Shown here: piece by piece, positions 18,704-27,968 of the stretch
Layout: every line of letters begins with the position of its first letter
How positions within the stretch are numbered: the first letter of the stretch is position 1
Assembly: GCA_945860265.1 (NCBI GenBank)
Contig: CAMAQF010000006.1
Location: 17,837 to 81,836, forward strand
Reading direction: 5' to 3'
DNA: 64,000 nucleotides
Source of the DNA: Emticicia agri
Lineage (GTDB): Bacteria > Bacteroidota > Bacteroidia > Cytophagales > Spirosomataceae
Position numbers and translations under genes: made by a program
The notes under the pieces: model-generated
Seen by the model: the letters and a program-made list of their open reading frames with translations, nothing else
Told to the model about the DNA's origin: nothing
Databases searched by the model: none

Positions 18704-19029
18704 ATGAAGATTATTATTATCGGTGGTGGAATTGTTGGATTGACTTCCACATTAAGCCTTCATAAAGTTGGATTCGAGTTTAAAGTATTTGAATCGGTCA
18801 AACAAATTAAACCTTTGGGCGTCAGTATCAACACACTTCCGCATTGTGTTCGTGTATTAACAAATTTGGATTAACTAGAAAAAATCGCTCATAATGCAAT
18901 CGAAACTAGTGATTCTGTCTATTTTAATAAATTTTGTCAACAATTTTGGACAGAATCACGCGGTCGTTTTGCTGGTTGTATTGAGGTAAAAGTTGTTTCA
19001 CCAACTAAGTGCTATTTTCGTGCCATATA
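18704..19029 (+). pseudogene. FAD-dependent aromatic monooxygenase, N-terminal remnant
   Basis: Starts MKIIIIGGGIVGLTSTLSLHKVG, the GxGxxG dinucleotide-binding fold of PHBH-type flavin hydroxylases, continues VFESVKQIKPLGVSINTLPH, hits an in-frame TAA at 18872-18874, then LEKIAHNAIETSD..YFNKFCQQFWTESRGRFAG before frameshifts end recognisable coding. About one third of the ~400-aa enzyme is left. Directly upstream of the AAHS transporter. Confidence 0.8.
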
Positions 19030-19187
19030 AAAATTTTAAGCACCACAAGGCAAATACGAATAGATGAATATACCATTTTTATTTGTAAAGGCATCAGAAA
19101 TCCAAACAATGTCTCAATTCAAGTTTGGAAAGTAAACTAAGCAAACCTTTTCTAACTTTAATATATTCAACCTCTAATACAAGAATA

Positions 19188-20486
19188 ATGACTTTCAACC
19201 CTAAAGCTCTTATCGATAAAAATCCGATGACAGGCCTACAGTATTCTACCATTTTCATTTGTTTTCTGATGAATCTGCTCGATGGTATGGACGTATCCGT
19301 GATTTCTTACACTGCTCCCGCCATTGCCAAAGCGTGGGATATTTCTCCACAGGCTTTGGGTACAGTTTTTAGTGCTGGGCTATTCGGAATGACTATCGGG
19401 GCACTTTTTTTAGCTCCTTTTGCCGATAAAATCGGTCGAAAATCCATCATTCTCATCAGCGGAATCATTATGGGAGTTTGTATTTATCTTACGTCTTATG
19501 CTGCTTCTATTACTGAGTTGTTGATTTATCGTTTTTTAAGTGGACTTGGCATTGGAAGTATGTTGGCAAGTACGGCTTCACTTACTTCTGAGTACACTCC
19601 CAACAAAACTCGTGATTTTTGGGTAAGTTTTGTTGTTTCGGGTTATCCAGTTGGGGCTGTAATAGCGGGTTTAGTGGCTGCCAAAGTAATTCCGACTGAA
19701 GGTTGGCAACAATTGTTTCGTATTGCAGGCATAGCATCTATGTTTTCTGTGCCATTGATTCTGTTTTTTCTTTCGGAATCAATTGATTTTTATTTACGGA
19801 CTCAGCCCCAAAATGCCCTCGAAAAACTAAATAAGATTCTGGCCAAAATGAATATTCAGTCTTTAGAATCTTTACCAATAATTGATAAAATCAAGTCAAA
19901 ATTACCTGTTGGCCAATTGCTCAAAACCGACTTCAGAAAACCAACACTTCAGCTTTGGGCTGCCTTATTCATGGCATTTGCTGCTTTGTTTTTCCTTACG
20001 AGTTGGATTCCAAAATTGACAAAAGATGCAGGACTTTCGGAAAAATTAGCGATTTATTCATTAGCAGTCTTTAATATCGGGGCGTTTTTTGGAATTATTA
20101 CGCAAGGATATTTTTCTAGCAAATATGGATTAAAGAAAACTTTGGGCTTAATATTGGTTCTGACAGGTGTTTTGATGGCATCGTTTGGACTTTTTGTTGG
20201 TTCAGATGTTATCCTTCTTGTTTTGGCACTATTGGGCTTTGGTATTCAGGGTGGTTTCGTTGGGCTTTATGCACTTTCAGCCAGATTATATCCAACCGAA
20301 TTTCGCACAACTGGCGTGGGTTGGGCAATGGGAGCGGGGCGTTTGGGCGGAATCGTAGGTCCATTGATTGGTGGATTATTGATTGGAGCTGGTTTAGGTA
20401 TTGCTACCAACTTTCTCATATTTGCCGTTCCAGCACTTTTATCGGGGTTAATTACTGCAAAAATAGATTCAAAAGAAATTAGTTAA
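19188..20486 (+). CDS. MFS transporter, aromatic acid:H+ symporter (AAHS) family
   Basis: About 432 aa with 12 membrane segments. The AAHS signature in TM1 (LLDGMDVSVISYTAPAIA) carries the Asp needed for proton-coupled aromatic acid uptake, and the loop 2-3 motif GALFLAPFADKIGRK and TM5 RFLSGLGIGSMLASTASLTSEYTP are intact. TM11 has GRLGGIVGPLIGG. Relatives are PcaK, BenK and MhpT. The track start 19125 is a TTG in decayed DNA; ATG 19188 (MTFNPKALIDKNPM) fits. It is the only undamaged gene among neighbours that look like a dead aromatic-degradation operon. Confidence 0.85.
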   Translation: MTFNPKALIDKNPMTGLQYSTIFICFLMNLLDGMDVSVISYTAPAIAKAWDISPQALGTVFSAGLFGMTIGALFLAPFADKIGRKSIILISGIIMGVCIYLTSYAASITELLIYRFLSGLGIGSMLASTASLTSEYTPNKTRDFWVSFVVSGYPVGAVIAGLVAAKVIPTEGWQQLFRIAGIASMFSVPLILFFLSESIDFYLRTQPQNALEKLNKILAKMNIQSLESLPIIDKIKSKLPVGQLLKTDFRKPTLQLWAALFMAFAALFFLTSWIPKLTKDAGLSEKLAIYSLAVFNIGAFFGIITQGYFSSKYGLKKTLGLILVLTGVLMASFGLFVGSDVILLVLALLGFGIQGGFVGLYALSARLYPTEFRTTGVGWAMGAGRLGGIVGPLIGGLLIGAGLGIATNFLIFAVPALLSGLITAKIDSKEIS

Positions 20487-20571
20487 AGAAAACAATTTCA
20501 ATGGCGAAGGTTAATATGTCATTCTTACGGGATTCAAGTTAACTTTCTCCGTTGATTACTATTATCATTTC

Positions 20572-20639
20572 ATCCCTTCGGGATTTGAGCCATTGTAATA
20601 ATCTTAAAAAGAAACTATCAAACTAAATACCGAAGGGAT
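20572..20639. repeat. Inverted repeat ATCCCTTCGG...CCGAAGGGAT
   Basis: Two perfect 10-bp arms (20572-20581 and 20630-20639) separated by 48 bp, downstream of the transporter. Could form a long hairpin or be the ends of a very short mobile repeat. The surrounding 20487-20690 holds no gene. Confidence 0.4.
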
Positions 20640-20689
20640 TAATTAATGAAGTTTTTTGCCCAAAAATAATTGTTTTCAAGTCATGAAAT

Positions 20690-21092
20690 AGTCACATAGA
20701 ATATCAGATTTAAGAGCCGATCTCGTAGGTGTTTTACTACTTACAAACAAAGTAAAATAGAATTGTATAAAGTGGGAAAAAGGCGAGATTTCTGCCGAAG
20801 AACTAAGAGCAACAGAAGATGCAGAGATTGCCAAAACTTAATAGGATTGGAAGCAATGGGCATGAAAGCCATTACCGATGGAGAGTTTCGCCGTGATTAT
20901 TTTCACCTCGATTTCTTGAAAGAATTGGCCAGAGTCAGCGTATCTGGGGCTATAGATGCCAATCCCAACGGCAAAGCCGCCGAAGATGGCTTTACTACAC
21001 CGATTTTGAGTGTAACAGGTAAACTCAAACACGTAAAAGACATTCAGGTAACGGATTTAAAATTTCTTAAAATGGTTGTTTCGCACACGTAA
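20690..21092 (+). pseudogene. Cobalamin-independent methionine synthase-like (MetE C-domain) fragment
   Basis: Pieces in different frames: RADLVGVLLLTNKVK, WEKGEISAEELRATEDAEIAKT, then the ORF-track frame GLEAMGMKAITDGEFRRDYFHLDFL. These belong to the short MetE-C-like family (RADVVGSLLR..., DGE.RR..F). At least two frameshifts and stops; the zinc-binding C-terminal half is missing. Confidence 0.7.
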
Positions 21093-21099
21093 AAAGTAT

Positions 21100-21301
21100 C
21101 AATCCCTTCGCCGATGATGATGCTAGAATAAATCCAAATGGTGGGGCAATCGCTCTCGGTCATCCATTGGGCATGTCAGGAACTCGTATTATTCAATAGG
21201 CTGTTAATCAACTTGTTAGAGCCAACAAATGTTATGCTTTAGCCGCCATTTGCGTTGGTATGGGTATTGGATATGTAGTTATTATTGAGAATGTTTCTTA
21301 A
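21100..21301 (+). pseudogene. Thiolase (acetyl-CoA acetyltransferase) C-terminal fragment
   Basis: Frame reads [26 protein letters not shown] (21197-21199), then AVNQLVRANKCYALAAICVGMGIGYVVIIENVS-stop. [11 protein letters not shown] and C-GMG are the thiolase active-site His and Cys motifs. N-terminal two thirds absent. With the amidohydrolase, monooxygenase and AAHS transporter this fits a beta-ketoadipate-type pathway remnant (inference). Confidence 0.8.
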
Positions 21302-21339
21302 ATTCATAATAATTGTTTTTATTTTGGTTATAATATACA

Positions 21340-21372
21340 AAAAAGTCCCTCATTTTCAACGAGGGACTTTTT
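21340..21372 (-). terminator. Intrinsic terminator of fusA
   Basis: AAAAAGTCCCTC - ATTTTCAAC - GAGGGACTTTTTT: 12-bp perfect stem with flanking A and T runs, 23 bp past the fusA stop. It is symmetrical enough to stop transcription from both sides. Confidence 0.9.
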
Positions 21373-21394
21373 TATTATAAAGGGAGTCGAAAGA

Positions 21395-23485
21395 CTATTC
21401 TTTTGTTTTCTTAATTACGCTGTCAGCAATGTTTTGCGGAACGATTTCGTAATGAGAGAAAGTCAAGTTGGCAGTTGCACGACCAGATGACATAGTTCGA
21501 AGGTCAGTTACGTAACCGAATAATTCAGACAAAGGCACATCGGCCTTGATTACTTGCGAACCAGCTTTTGTATCCATTCCTTTCATCATACCACGACGAC
21601 GGTTTAAGTCACCAGTGATAGGGCCTGTATATTCGTCTGGAGTCAAAACTTCTACTGCCATGATTGGTTCAAGAATTTTTGGGCCAGCATTACGAGCCGC
21701 TTCTTTGAAGCCCAAACGTCCAGCTAATTCAAAAGAGATTGAATCTGAATCGACATCGTGGTAAGAACCGTGGAACAAACGAACTTTCATTGAATCAACT
21801 GGGAAACCAGCCAATGGACCGTTTACCATTGCAGACTCAAATCCTTTTTGAACAGATGGGATAAATTCTTTTGGAATAATACCACCTACAATATTATTTA
21901 CAAATTCCAAACCAGGCTTGCCATCTTCACGAGGGCTGATTTCAAACGAAATGTCAGCAAATTTACCACGACCTCCCGATTGCTTTTTGTAAACTTCACG
22001 GTGTTCGTAAGATTTTGTGATTGTTTCTTTGTAAGCAACTTGCGGAGCTCCTTGGTTTACTTCTACTTTAAACTCACGACGCATACGGTCGATGATAATT
22101 TCAAGGTGAAGCTCACCCATACCACGCATGATAGTCTGACCTGTTTCTTCGTTAGTTTCAACAGTAAGGGTAGGGTCTTCTTCGATTAGCTTAGTGATAG
22201 CTTTAGAGAAATTATCTTGGTCAGCCGATTTCTTAGGCTCAATTGCATATCCGATAACTGGATCAGGGAATACCATCGATTCTAAAACAATAGGGTGTTT
22301 TTCGTCAGATAAAGTATCACCAGTTTTGATGTCTTTAAAACCAACTACTGCACCGATATCACCAGCACCTAATCTCGGGATTGAGTTTTGCTTGTTAGCG
22401 TGCATTTGGAAGATACGTGAGATACGCTCTTTGTTACCCGAACGATTGTTCAAAACATAAGAACCTGCATCCAAACCACCAGAATAAGCACGGATAAAAC
22501 ACAAACGGCCAACGTAAGGATCAGTTGCAATTTTAAACGCTAAAGCCGAAAATGGCTCACTTTCAGAAGGTTTACGTTTTTCTTCAGCACCAGTATCAGG
22601 GTTTGTTCCTACAACACCTTCTTTGTCCATCGGTGAAGGTAATAGAGCCATCACGTAGTCAAGCATTGTTTGAACACCTTTGTTTTTAAATGAAGAACCA
22701 CAAAGCATCGGAACAACTTTCATCGCAACAACTGCTGCACGAAGAGCGGCTAAAATTTCAGCCTCAGTGATTGAAGTTGGGTCTTCAAAATATTTTTCCA
22801 TCAAAGTGTCGTCAAATTCGGCAACAGCTTCAAGTAATTTTTCACGATATTCAGTTGCTTCTTCCAACATATCATCAGGAATTGGAATTTCGGTAAAAGT
22901 CATACCTTTATCATCTTCGTTCCAAACAATACCACGGAAGTTTACTAAATCAACAACACCCTTAAATTGGTCTTCTGCTCCAATTGGCAATTGTAATGCT
23001 ACAGCATGGCTGCCCAACATTTCTTTTACTTGCTTACACACGTTCAAGAAGTCAGCACCAGAGCGGTCCATTTTATTTACGAAGCCCAAACGAGCAACAT
23101 TATAGTTGTTAGCTAAACGCCAGTTAGTTTCAGATTGTGGCTCAACACCATCAACCGCACTAAATAAAAATACAAGACCGTCCAAAACACGCAACGAACG
23201 ATTTACCTCAACAGTAAAGTCAACGTGACCGGGTGTATCGATAATGTTGATATGGTATTTTTCACCACGGTAGTCCCAATCAACTGTTGTAGCTGCCGAA
23301 GTAATCGTGATACCGCGTTCCTGCTCTTGCTCCATCCAGTCCATCGTTGCTGCACCATCGTGTACCTCACCAATTTTGTGGCTTACACCAGCATAGTAAA
23401 GGATACGCTCAGTAGTGGTAGTCTTTCCCGCATCAATGTGGGCAGCAATACCAATATTTCTTGTGTACTTTAAATCACGTGCCAT
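21395..23485 (-). CDS. fusA: Elongation factor G
   Basis: 696 aa, all EF-G domains: GTPase with G1 [14 protein letters not shown] (from residue ~16), switch [13 protein letters not shown]3 DTPGHVDF and G4 NKMD; domain II; domains III-V ending with the RNA/ribosome-contacting [15 protein letters not shown] and ...[19 protein letters not shown]. It drives ribosomal translocation in the cytoplasm. Not in a str operon here: upstream (23486-23857) is non-coding and no rpsG or rpsL is adjacent, which is common in this phylum. A clear terminator follows. Confidence 0.97.
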   Translation of the reverse strand: MARDLKYTRNIGIAAHIDAGKTTTTERILYYAGVSHKIGEVHDGAATMDWMEQEQERGITITSAATTVDWDYRGEKYHINIIDTPGHVDFTVEVNRSLRVLDGLVFLFSAVDGVEPQSETNWRLANNYNVARLGFVNKMDRSGADFLNVCKQVKEMLGSHAVALQLPIGAEDQFKGVVDLVNFRGIVWNEDDKGMTFTEIPIPDDMLEEATEYREKLLEAVAEFDDTLMEKYFEDPTSITEAEILAALRAAVVAMKVVPMLCGSSFKNKGVQTMLDYVMALLPSPMDKEGVVGTNPDTGAEEKRKPSESEPFSALAFKIATDPYVGRLCFIRAYSGGLDAGSYVLNNRSGNKERISRIFQMHANKQNSIPRLGAGDIGAVVGFKDIKTGDTLSDEKHPIVLESMVFPDPVIGYAIEPKKSADQDNFSKAITKLIEEDPTLTVETNEETGQTIMRGMGELHLEIIIDRMRREFKVEVNQGAPQVAYKETITKSYEHREVYKKQSGGRGKFADISFEISPREDGKPGLEFVNNIVGGIIPKEFIPSVQKGFESAMVNGPLAGFPVDSMKVRLFHGSYHDVDSDSISFELAGRLGFKEAARNAGPKILEPIMAVEVLTPDEYTGPITGDLNRRRGMMKGMDTKAGSQVIKADVPLSELFGYVTDLRTMSSGRATANLTFSHYEIVPQNIADSVIKKTKE

Positions 23486-23857
23486 TTTTTTGTTTTAAAT
23501 TATTTTTTGATTTTGTAAGTCTCTTGTAATGAAGTATTTAAATGTATGGTATAAAAACACTAATTTCGAATTAGGGTGCAAAGGTATGAGTTTTTTTCGG
23601 TTAAATCATTAGTTTTCTATAAAAATATTCCTAAATCGGAGAGTTTTTTGGCTATGATTTGTAGCCTTAAGAAAAAGATGACGTTTGACTCTAAAACTTC
23701 AACAAAAAAAGCCTAAGATTTGAGTTCCCTCAGCGTCTCCATAAGGCACGTAGGGGACTCCTTTAGGTGTAAATTGCTTATATTGGCTTAAGCTCCTAAA
23801 TTACTTATTGATATAATTATTTTTTCACCTTCTTTGCCACCGACGTTATATAAAATA

Positions 23858-24304
23858 ATGGAGCAAACACAAACTTGGATGATTGGTGCTGTAAAGTTTT
23901 CCGTTGAATACAAAAAAACCTTTTTGGAAAAAAGATGGCTTTTCATGAAGTGTTTACAGTCAATCAGGATTAGCCACAGAAATTTACGACCACAATAATT
24001 TTATAGAAACAAAATTTTGCACTTGAAGGATTTTTGAAAAATTCCGCTAACCATTATACTTTCAAAATGCGAAAAGAAAAAGTTATTGAAAAATTGATAC
24101 AATATTTTGATAATGAAGCACAAGACTTTGAAAGCTACAACGATAAAATTTGGAATGATAAATATATTCAGCCTAATAATGATGTTATTCTTCCCCCGCA
24201 TTTTAACAAAGGGCATTCTTTATTTTTGGGAAGTTATATAAATAATAAACTTTTTTTTACTGGCACTGAAGTTAGCTCACAATTTAGTGGCTATATGGAA
24301 GTGA
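23858..24304 (+). pseudogene. Flavin monoamine oxidase, C-terminal half, frameshifted and IS-truncated
   Basis: Begins MEQTQTWMIGAVKFSVEYKK, shifts frame at least twice through TEIYDHNNFIETKF-like sequence, then in the ORF-track frame reads NSANHYTFKMRKEK ... YNDKIWNDKYIQPNND ... NNKLFFTGTEVSSQFSGYME, where it meets IS3 sequence. TGTE..SQF.GY.EGA is the FAD-contacting end of amine oxidases. Its missing tail is matched by the fragment at 15270-15383. Confidence 0.75.
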
Positions 24305-24352
24305 GATTATTTAATTTTTCCGCACACAAAACTCTCTTAATTTTGTGTTCAA

Positions 24353-24640
24353 ATGGAAAAGACAATTATCAACAAAAAACGTCGCAAATACGATGAAAGT
24401 TTCAAGACGGAACTTTTAAAAATGGTTAAAACAGGTCGAAGTGTGGCCGAAGTTTCACGTACAATGGGTATAGGAGAAAATCTACTGTATAAATGGAAAT
24501 CTGTAGAGAAATCACAAGAAACGCCAGCAGAAACTCTTATTAACCTCGAAATAGAACAACTCCGTAAACAACTTCGACAAGTTGAAACAGAGCGAGATAT
24601 TTTAAAAAAAGCTTTGGTCATTTTCGGTCGGGGGACATAA
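24353..24640 (+). CDS. IS3-family transposase OrfA
   Basis: 95 aa: HTH_Tnp_1 domain (RRKYDESFKTELLKMVKTGRSVAEVSRTMGIGENLLYKWK) followed by a leucine-zipper-like coiled coil (LEIEQLRKQLRQVETERDILKKAL), the usual OrfA layout, ending ALVIFGRGT. Binds the IS ends and joins OrfB through -1 frameshifting. The frame is intact although its partner is not. Confidence 0.85.
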   Translation: MEKTIINKKRRKYDESFKTELLKMVKTGRSVAEVSRTMGIGENLLYKWKSVEKSQETPAETLINLEIEQLRKQLRQVETERDILKKALVIFGRGT

Positions 24641-25458
24641 CAAAAACTTACAAAGTTATTGATTTACTATCATCAGAATACCCAATTAGACTGCTTTGCA
24701 TAGTTTTAAATGTATGTTTTAGTGTATTTTATGCGTGGAAACGCAAAGTAACATACGTTTTAAGTGAATCAAAGGCTGAATTATCTATTCAAGTAAAAGG
24801 AGTTTTTGAGGAACACCGCAGTCGTTACGGAGCAATCAGAATTAGTAAAGAATTGCAGGCAAGAGGGGTTGAAATTGGTCGCCACCAAACACAAACGTTG
24901 ATGAAAATGCAAGGTTTCAAGGCTATTCAGCCAAAAAGCTTTATACCAAAGACGACTAATTCCAATCATAATTTGGGTCGTAACCCTAACTTACTGTTAG
25001 ACAGAAACCCTCCAATAAAACCTAATGAGGTGTTTGTTGGAGATATTACCGCACGGGCGGCCCCGATACATTGCATTAGTAGATGGTTCTTGGCTTTATT
25101 TAGCAACTTGCGGGGCGGCCCGTGCCGCAAGATATGTTTAGTAGAAAGTTAGTAGGTTGGGATTTAGCCGATAATATGCGTAGTATCCTTATAATCAATG
25201 CCTTAAACAAAGCTATTTACAGATGAAACTTACCCAAAGGTTTGATAATTCATTCAGATGGTGGTGGGCAATACGCTTCAGAAGATTTTAGAAATTTGCT
25301 TAAAAAACATGAATTCTGTCAAAGTATGACCCGAAAAGATAACCACTATGATAATGCAATGGGTTAAAGCGACCGACGCTCGGTTTGTTCAGCAGATTCA
25401 AGGCGGAATTGATGCAAAAAGGGGCATTTCTTAATTTTGATGATGCTTACACTGAAAT
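24636..25458 (+). pseudogene. IS3-family transposase OrfB (DDE integrase), broken
   Basis: In the -1 frame from orfA: YKVIDLLSSEYPIRLLC, HRSRYGAIRISKELQARG, PNEVFVGDIT (first DDE Asp). A GC-rich insertion then disrupts ...YIALVDGSWLYLAT, a second GC-rich insertion follows, and later pieces show RKLVGWDLADNMR and HSDGGGQYASEDFRNLL (second Asp) with frameshifts and stops. The glutamate region NAMG-stop is degraded. Confidence 0.8.
25051..25125. repeat. GC-rich 15-bp perfect inverted repeat inside orfB
   Basis: GCACGGGCGGCCCCG (25051-25065) and its exact reverse complement CGGGGCGGCCCGTGC (25111-25125). Both sit as insertions in the transposase frame: removing them restores DIT-YIALVDGSWLYLAT. 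Local composition is far above the AT-rich surroundings. Confidence 0.75.
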
Positions 25459-25461
25459 ATT

Positions 25462-25522
25462 TTGTATATTCCTGCGAAACTGAGCCACCGATTGTAGGGA
25501 AAGTGAGCCACATGTGGATATC
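25462..25522. mobile_element. Terminal piece of an IS21-like element
   Basis: TGTATATTCCTGCGAAACTG followed by two GAGCCAC repeats 22 bp apart. IS21-type ends in Bacteroidota look like this, with TG start and repeated internal motifs (family knowledge). No istA or istB gene is present; the element has been deleted to its end. It truncates the enolase-superfamily fragment next to it. Confidence 0.4.
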
Positions 25523-25716
25523 AAAAAAACTTGATTCATGGTTTTTAATAATTCCACTGACTGAATGATGACTGCTTCATTTATTTTAGAATTTAAGTTT
25601 TCAAACTTCCAAGTCGGTAAATCTGCTTTCAAATAATTATCAAAAGCATTTTAAGATTTGATAGCAAAAGTACTTAAAGCCAAAGATTTAAAAAAAGTTT
25701 TACGAGAAATTGACAT
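25523..25716 (-). pseudogene. Enolase-superfamily protein, N-terminal fragment cut by IS sequence
   Basis: From ATG 25716: MSISRKTFFKSLALSTFAIKS, TAA (25651-25653), NAFDNYLKADLPTWKF..LNSKINEAVIIQSVELLKTMNQVFLIS. It parallels the start of the enolase-superfamily protein at 43873 (STFIKSLAL..., LKSQINEKVTIDSIVLYKSMGQVFLV), so it is a paralog. It lies 15 bp after the PL8 gene in the same direction and is lost beyond 25523 to IS debris. Originally the third gene of the minus-strand arm. Confidence 0.75.
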
Positions 25717-25731
25717 GTGTTTAAGGGGTAT

Positions 25732-27927
25732 TTACAACTTTACACTTACACTTTTGCCTGAATAAACCCCTTGTGGTAAGTCTATTATTATCATCGTAGT
25801 ATTGCTTTTTTTATCAGGCAAGCATAAAAATCCTTTGCCTAAGGTCATGTAAATACTTGGCAAAGTGATGAGTATTTTGGCTAAACTTCGTGAAGGATCC
25901 GAAACGGTTACTGTCGTAATGTTCTCTCCCGTCATTTTTAACATAGCCATACCTTGGCTATCCATTTTTATTTTTTTATTTTTTGCAATCTGAAACTCTC
26001 CTGACTTATAAAAAGCCATCTGAATGATTCCGAGCTTCTTGTGTTTTACAGCTTGCAATTCTTCTGTATTAGAAATAATTTCAATATTTCTATTATTTGC
26101 ACTGCTTTCTTCCAATTCTTTTTCCGAACTATTGGGTACTACAATGTATTCATATCCTGGGCTTTGCTCTAGTTTTCTTTTGCCGTGAATATCTGTGTCG
26201 TTTATTTTATCGCCATGGTCAAACCACAATTTAAAAATATCTGTACTTACTAACTCTTTACTAATATTTTTTTGGTCTGTTATGTCTGACCATCTGCCGG
26301 TTTCGGTTTGATTCGAAACGTTGATGGTGGTTGGTTTTGGAAAAACATATCCTACTTTGTCTTGATACACCCATTTTACATTTTCAGCCACTCTATTGCC
26401 ATTTTTTAATACTTTTTTTTCTCCATTTTGCATTATACTTACTTCACTTTTAAGCAAAACCTGATTTATGGTTGTCACAATTGGCAAAGACTTTTTGGGT
26501 TTAATACCGGCACCCAAACAAACGTATTCTTTGTCAAAAAAGAACCACGATTTTTTTGCTTCAAGCAAATCATGTGGGCTTTTAAAATCAAAAGCTACTG
26601 CACCGTACAATTCATCTGTAACGGCACCCACAAAACTCGTTAGACCTTCTTTCTGAATCTCATTGGGGCTGGGCAGAGAAGGTTTTTGCATAATGGTGGT
26701 TCCAGATATCTTTTGCCAATCGTAAGCTGCCCAAATGTTTAAATATTCATCGCCCTTTAAAACCAAATAATTTGTGCCATCTGCTCTGTGATGAGTGGGT
26801 TTTCCGGGGCCGTTGTAAGGTTCCTCCATATTTCTATTTCGGGTAGAGAACATTCTTACGCTCGTATAAAACTCGGGTCTCTGAAAAACAAAATGCTCTG
26901 TTTGCCAGAAAAATTTTGCGAAAGATTGTGATGGTTTTGCTTCACCTTTTCTAAGACGAATAATTTCTTCTAATTCTTTTTTTCTATAATCTGTGCTAAG
27001 CAATAATCTTTCTATTTCTAAGATTTCTTGTGGTTTAAAAGTAGTTTTTTGAGTTATAGATCTATTTTTTACGGCCACATCTGAATAGATTCCATAGGTC
27101 TGTTGCTTGCAAATACCATCTAAATAATAATCTACCAATAAGTTTATTTTGTCTTTCGGAAATTGGTATTTAGTGCCATAAACATAAAAAGACCACTCTC
27201 CATAAGCATTTGCGAATTTTCCATATCCATAGGAATCTGTATTATTTACTCTGTCGGGACGATGATGAAAACTGAAATCATGTTGAATACCTCGCTGGCC
27301 TGTGGAGAATTTCATTTCTTCGGCAATAATTTTTATTATTTCATCAAATTCTAAATCCTTTCCTAAAAACAAAAAGTTTTTTGCTACTAGGCCAGCAATT
27401 ACTATTCTATCACCACTAGGCCTAGCCCCAGAAGCACTCATATTAGCTCTCTGAATCATGGGCTGTGCTTTTTCTACCATTTCTTTAGGTAAATCATTGC
27501 CAATTGCAAGCATGAGGTTTAATAGATTAGTTGGTGTGGTGATCTGATTATCGTGCCAATTTTCCCCTACAAAGTCGTTTTTTATCCAAAATTCTAAGCC
27601 TTTACCAATAGCAGATTTTACTTTATCACTCTGAAAGTAACTTGAAGAAGGGGTTTTATATGCTTTACCTAAATAGGCTAAATCACTCGTGTGTCGGCCA
27701 TGTGGAAAGCTCGCGGTACGGCTTAAGTCGGAATAATTTATATCTTTAAAACTTCCATCATCTTCGTTTATTTGAGATAAAATAAGGGCTACTTGTTGGT
27801 CGTTAGGTTTGTTTTTCATGAGCTCCGTCACCATCCGTTCTTTTATGAGGATGAGGTCTTTTGATTGAGCATGGCTTTCAGTAAAAAAGCTTAAAAGCAA
27901 AAATAGAAGGGTCATTGATTTTTTCAT
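25732..27927 (-). CDS. Polysaccharide lyase family 8 (hyaluronate/chondroitin/xanthan lyase-like)
   Basis: Signal peptide (MKKSMTLLFLLLSFFTESHAQ), then an alpha/alpha-toroid N-domain, a beta-sandwich central domain and a C-domain, total 731 aa as usual for PL8. Catalytic residues by motif: Asn in ENWHDNQI (~121), His and Tyr in FHHRPDRVNNTDSYGYG (~219-233), Arg/Glu in RMFSTRNRNMEEPYNGPG (~359). DWQKISGTT begins the central domain. PL8 enzymes cleave uronic-acid glycosidic bonds by beta-elimination. Exported, probably periplasmic. Second gene of the minus arm of the polysaccharide locus. Confidence 0.9.
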   Translation of the reverse strand: MKKSMTLLFLLLSFFTESHAQSKDLILIKERMVTELMKNKPNDQQVALILSQINEDDGSFKDINYSDLSRTASFPHGRHTSDLAYLGKAYKTPSSSYFQSDKVKSAIGKGLEFWIKNDFVGENWHDNQITTPTNLLNLMLAIGNDLPKEMVEKAQPMIQRANMSASGARPSGDRIVIAGLVAKNFLFLGKDLEFDEIIKIIAEEMKFSTGQRGIQHDFSFHHRPDRVNNTDSYGYGKFANAYGEWSFYVYGTKYQFPKDKINLLVDYYLDGICKQQTYGIYSDVAVKNRSITQKTTFKPQEILEIERLLLSTDYRKKELEEIIRLRKGEAKPSQSFAKFFWQTEHFVFQRPEFYTSVRMFSTRNRNMEEPYNGPGKPTHHRADGTNYLVLKGDEYLNIWAAYDWQKISGTTIMQKPSLPSPNEIQKEGLTSFVGAVTDELYGAVAFDFKSPHDLLEAKKSWFFFDKEYVCLGAGIKPKKSLPIVTTINQVLLKSEVSIMQNGEKKVLKNGNRVAENVKWVYQDKVGYVFPKPTTINVSNQTETGRWSDITDQKNISKELVSTDIFKLWFDHGDKINDTDIHGKRKLEQSPGYEYIVVPNSSEKELEESSANNRNIEIISNTEELQAVKHKKLGIIQMAFYKSGEFQIAKNKKIKMDSQGMAMLKMTGENITTVTVSDPSRSLAKILITLPSIYMTLGKGFLCLPDKKSNTTMIIIDLPQGVYSGKSVSVKL

Positions 27928-27968
27928 TTTATTTTGGGTTTGGCTAAGGAATATCGACAGTGAAAATT

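Larger units (their letters stand above)
24305..25461 (+). mobile_element. Degenerate IS3-family insertion sequence
   Basis: Begins where the amine-oxidase frame is cut (~24305) and holds orfA and a ruined orfB in the IS3 arrangement, with orfB in the -1 frame. The right part ends within orfB sequence (FLNFDDAYTEIF), just before an IS21-like end at 25462, so the element has lost its right terminus. I could not define terminal inverted repeats. Non-functional. Confidence 0.75.

Noticed and set aside
25462-25522. CRISPR-like repeat from the two GAGCCAC motifs
   Set aside because: Only two 7-bp units with no spacer-repeat periodicity; fits an IS end. No CRISPR array was seen anywhere in the window.
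4194-25653. Reassigned TAA codon (alternative genetic code)
   Set aside because: Long intact genes such as fusA, rimO and susC have no internal TAA, and other damaged genes also have frameshifts; decay is simpler.
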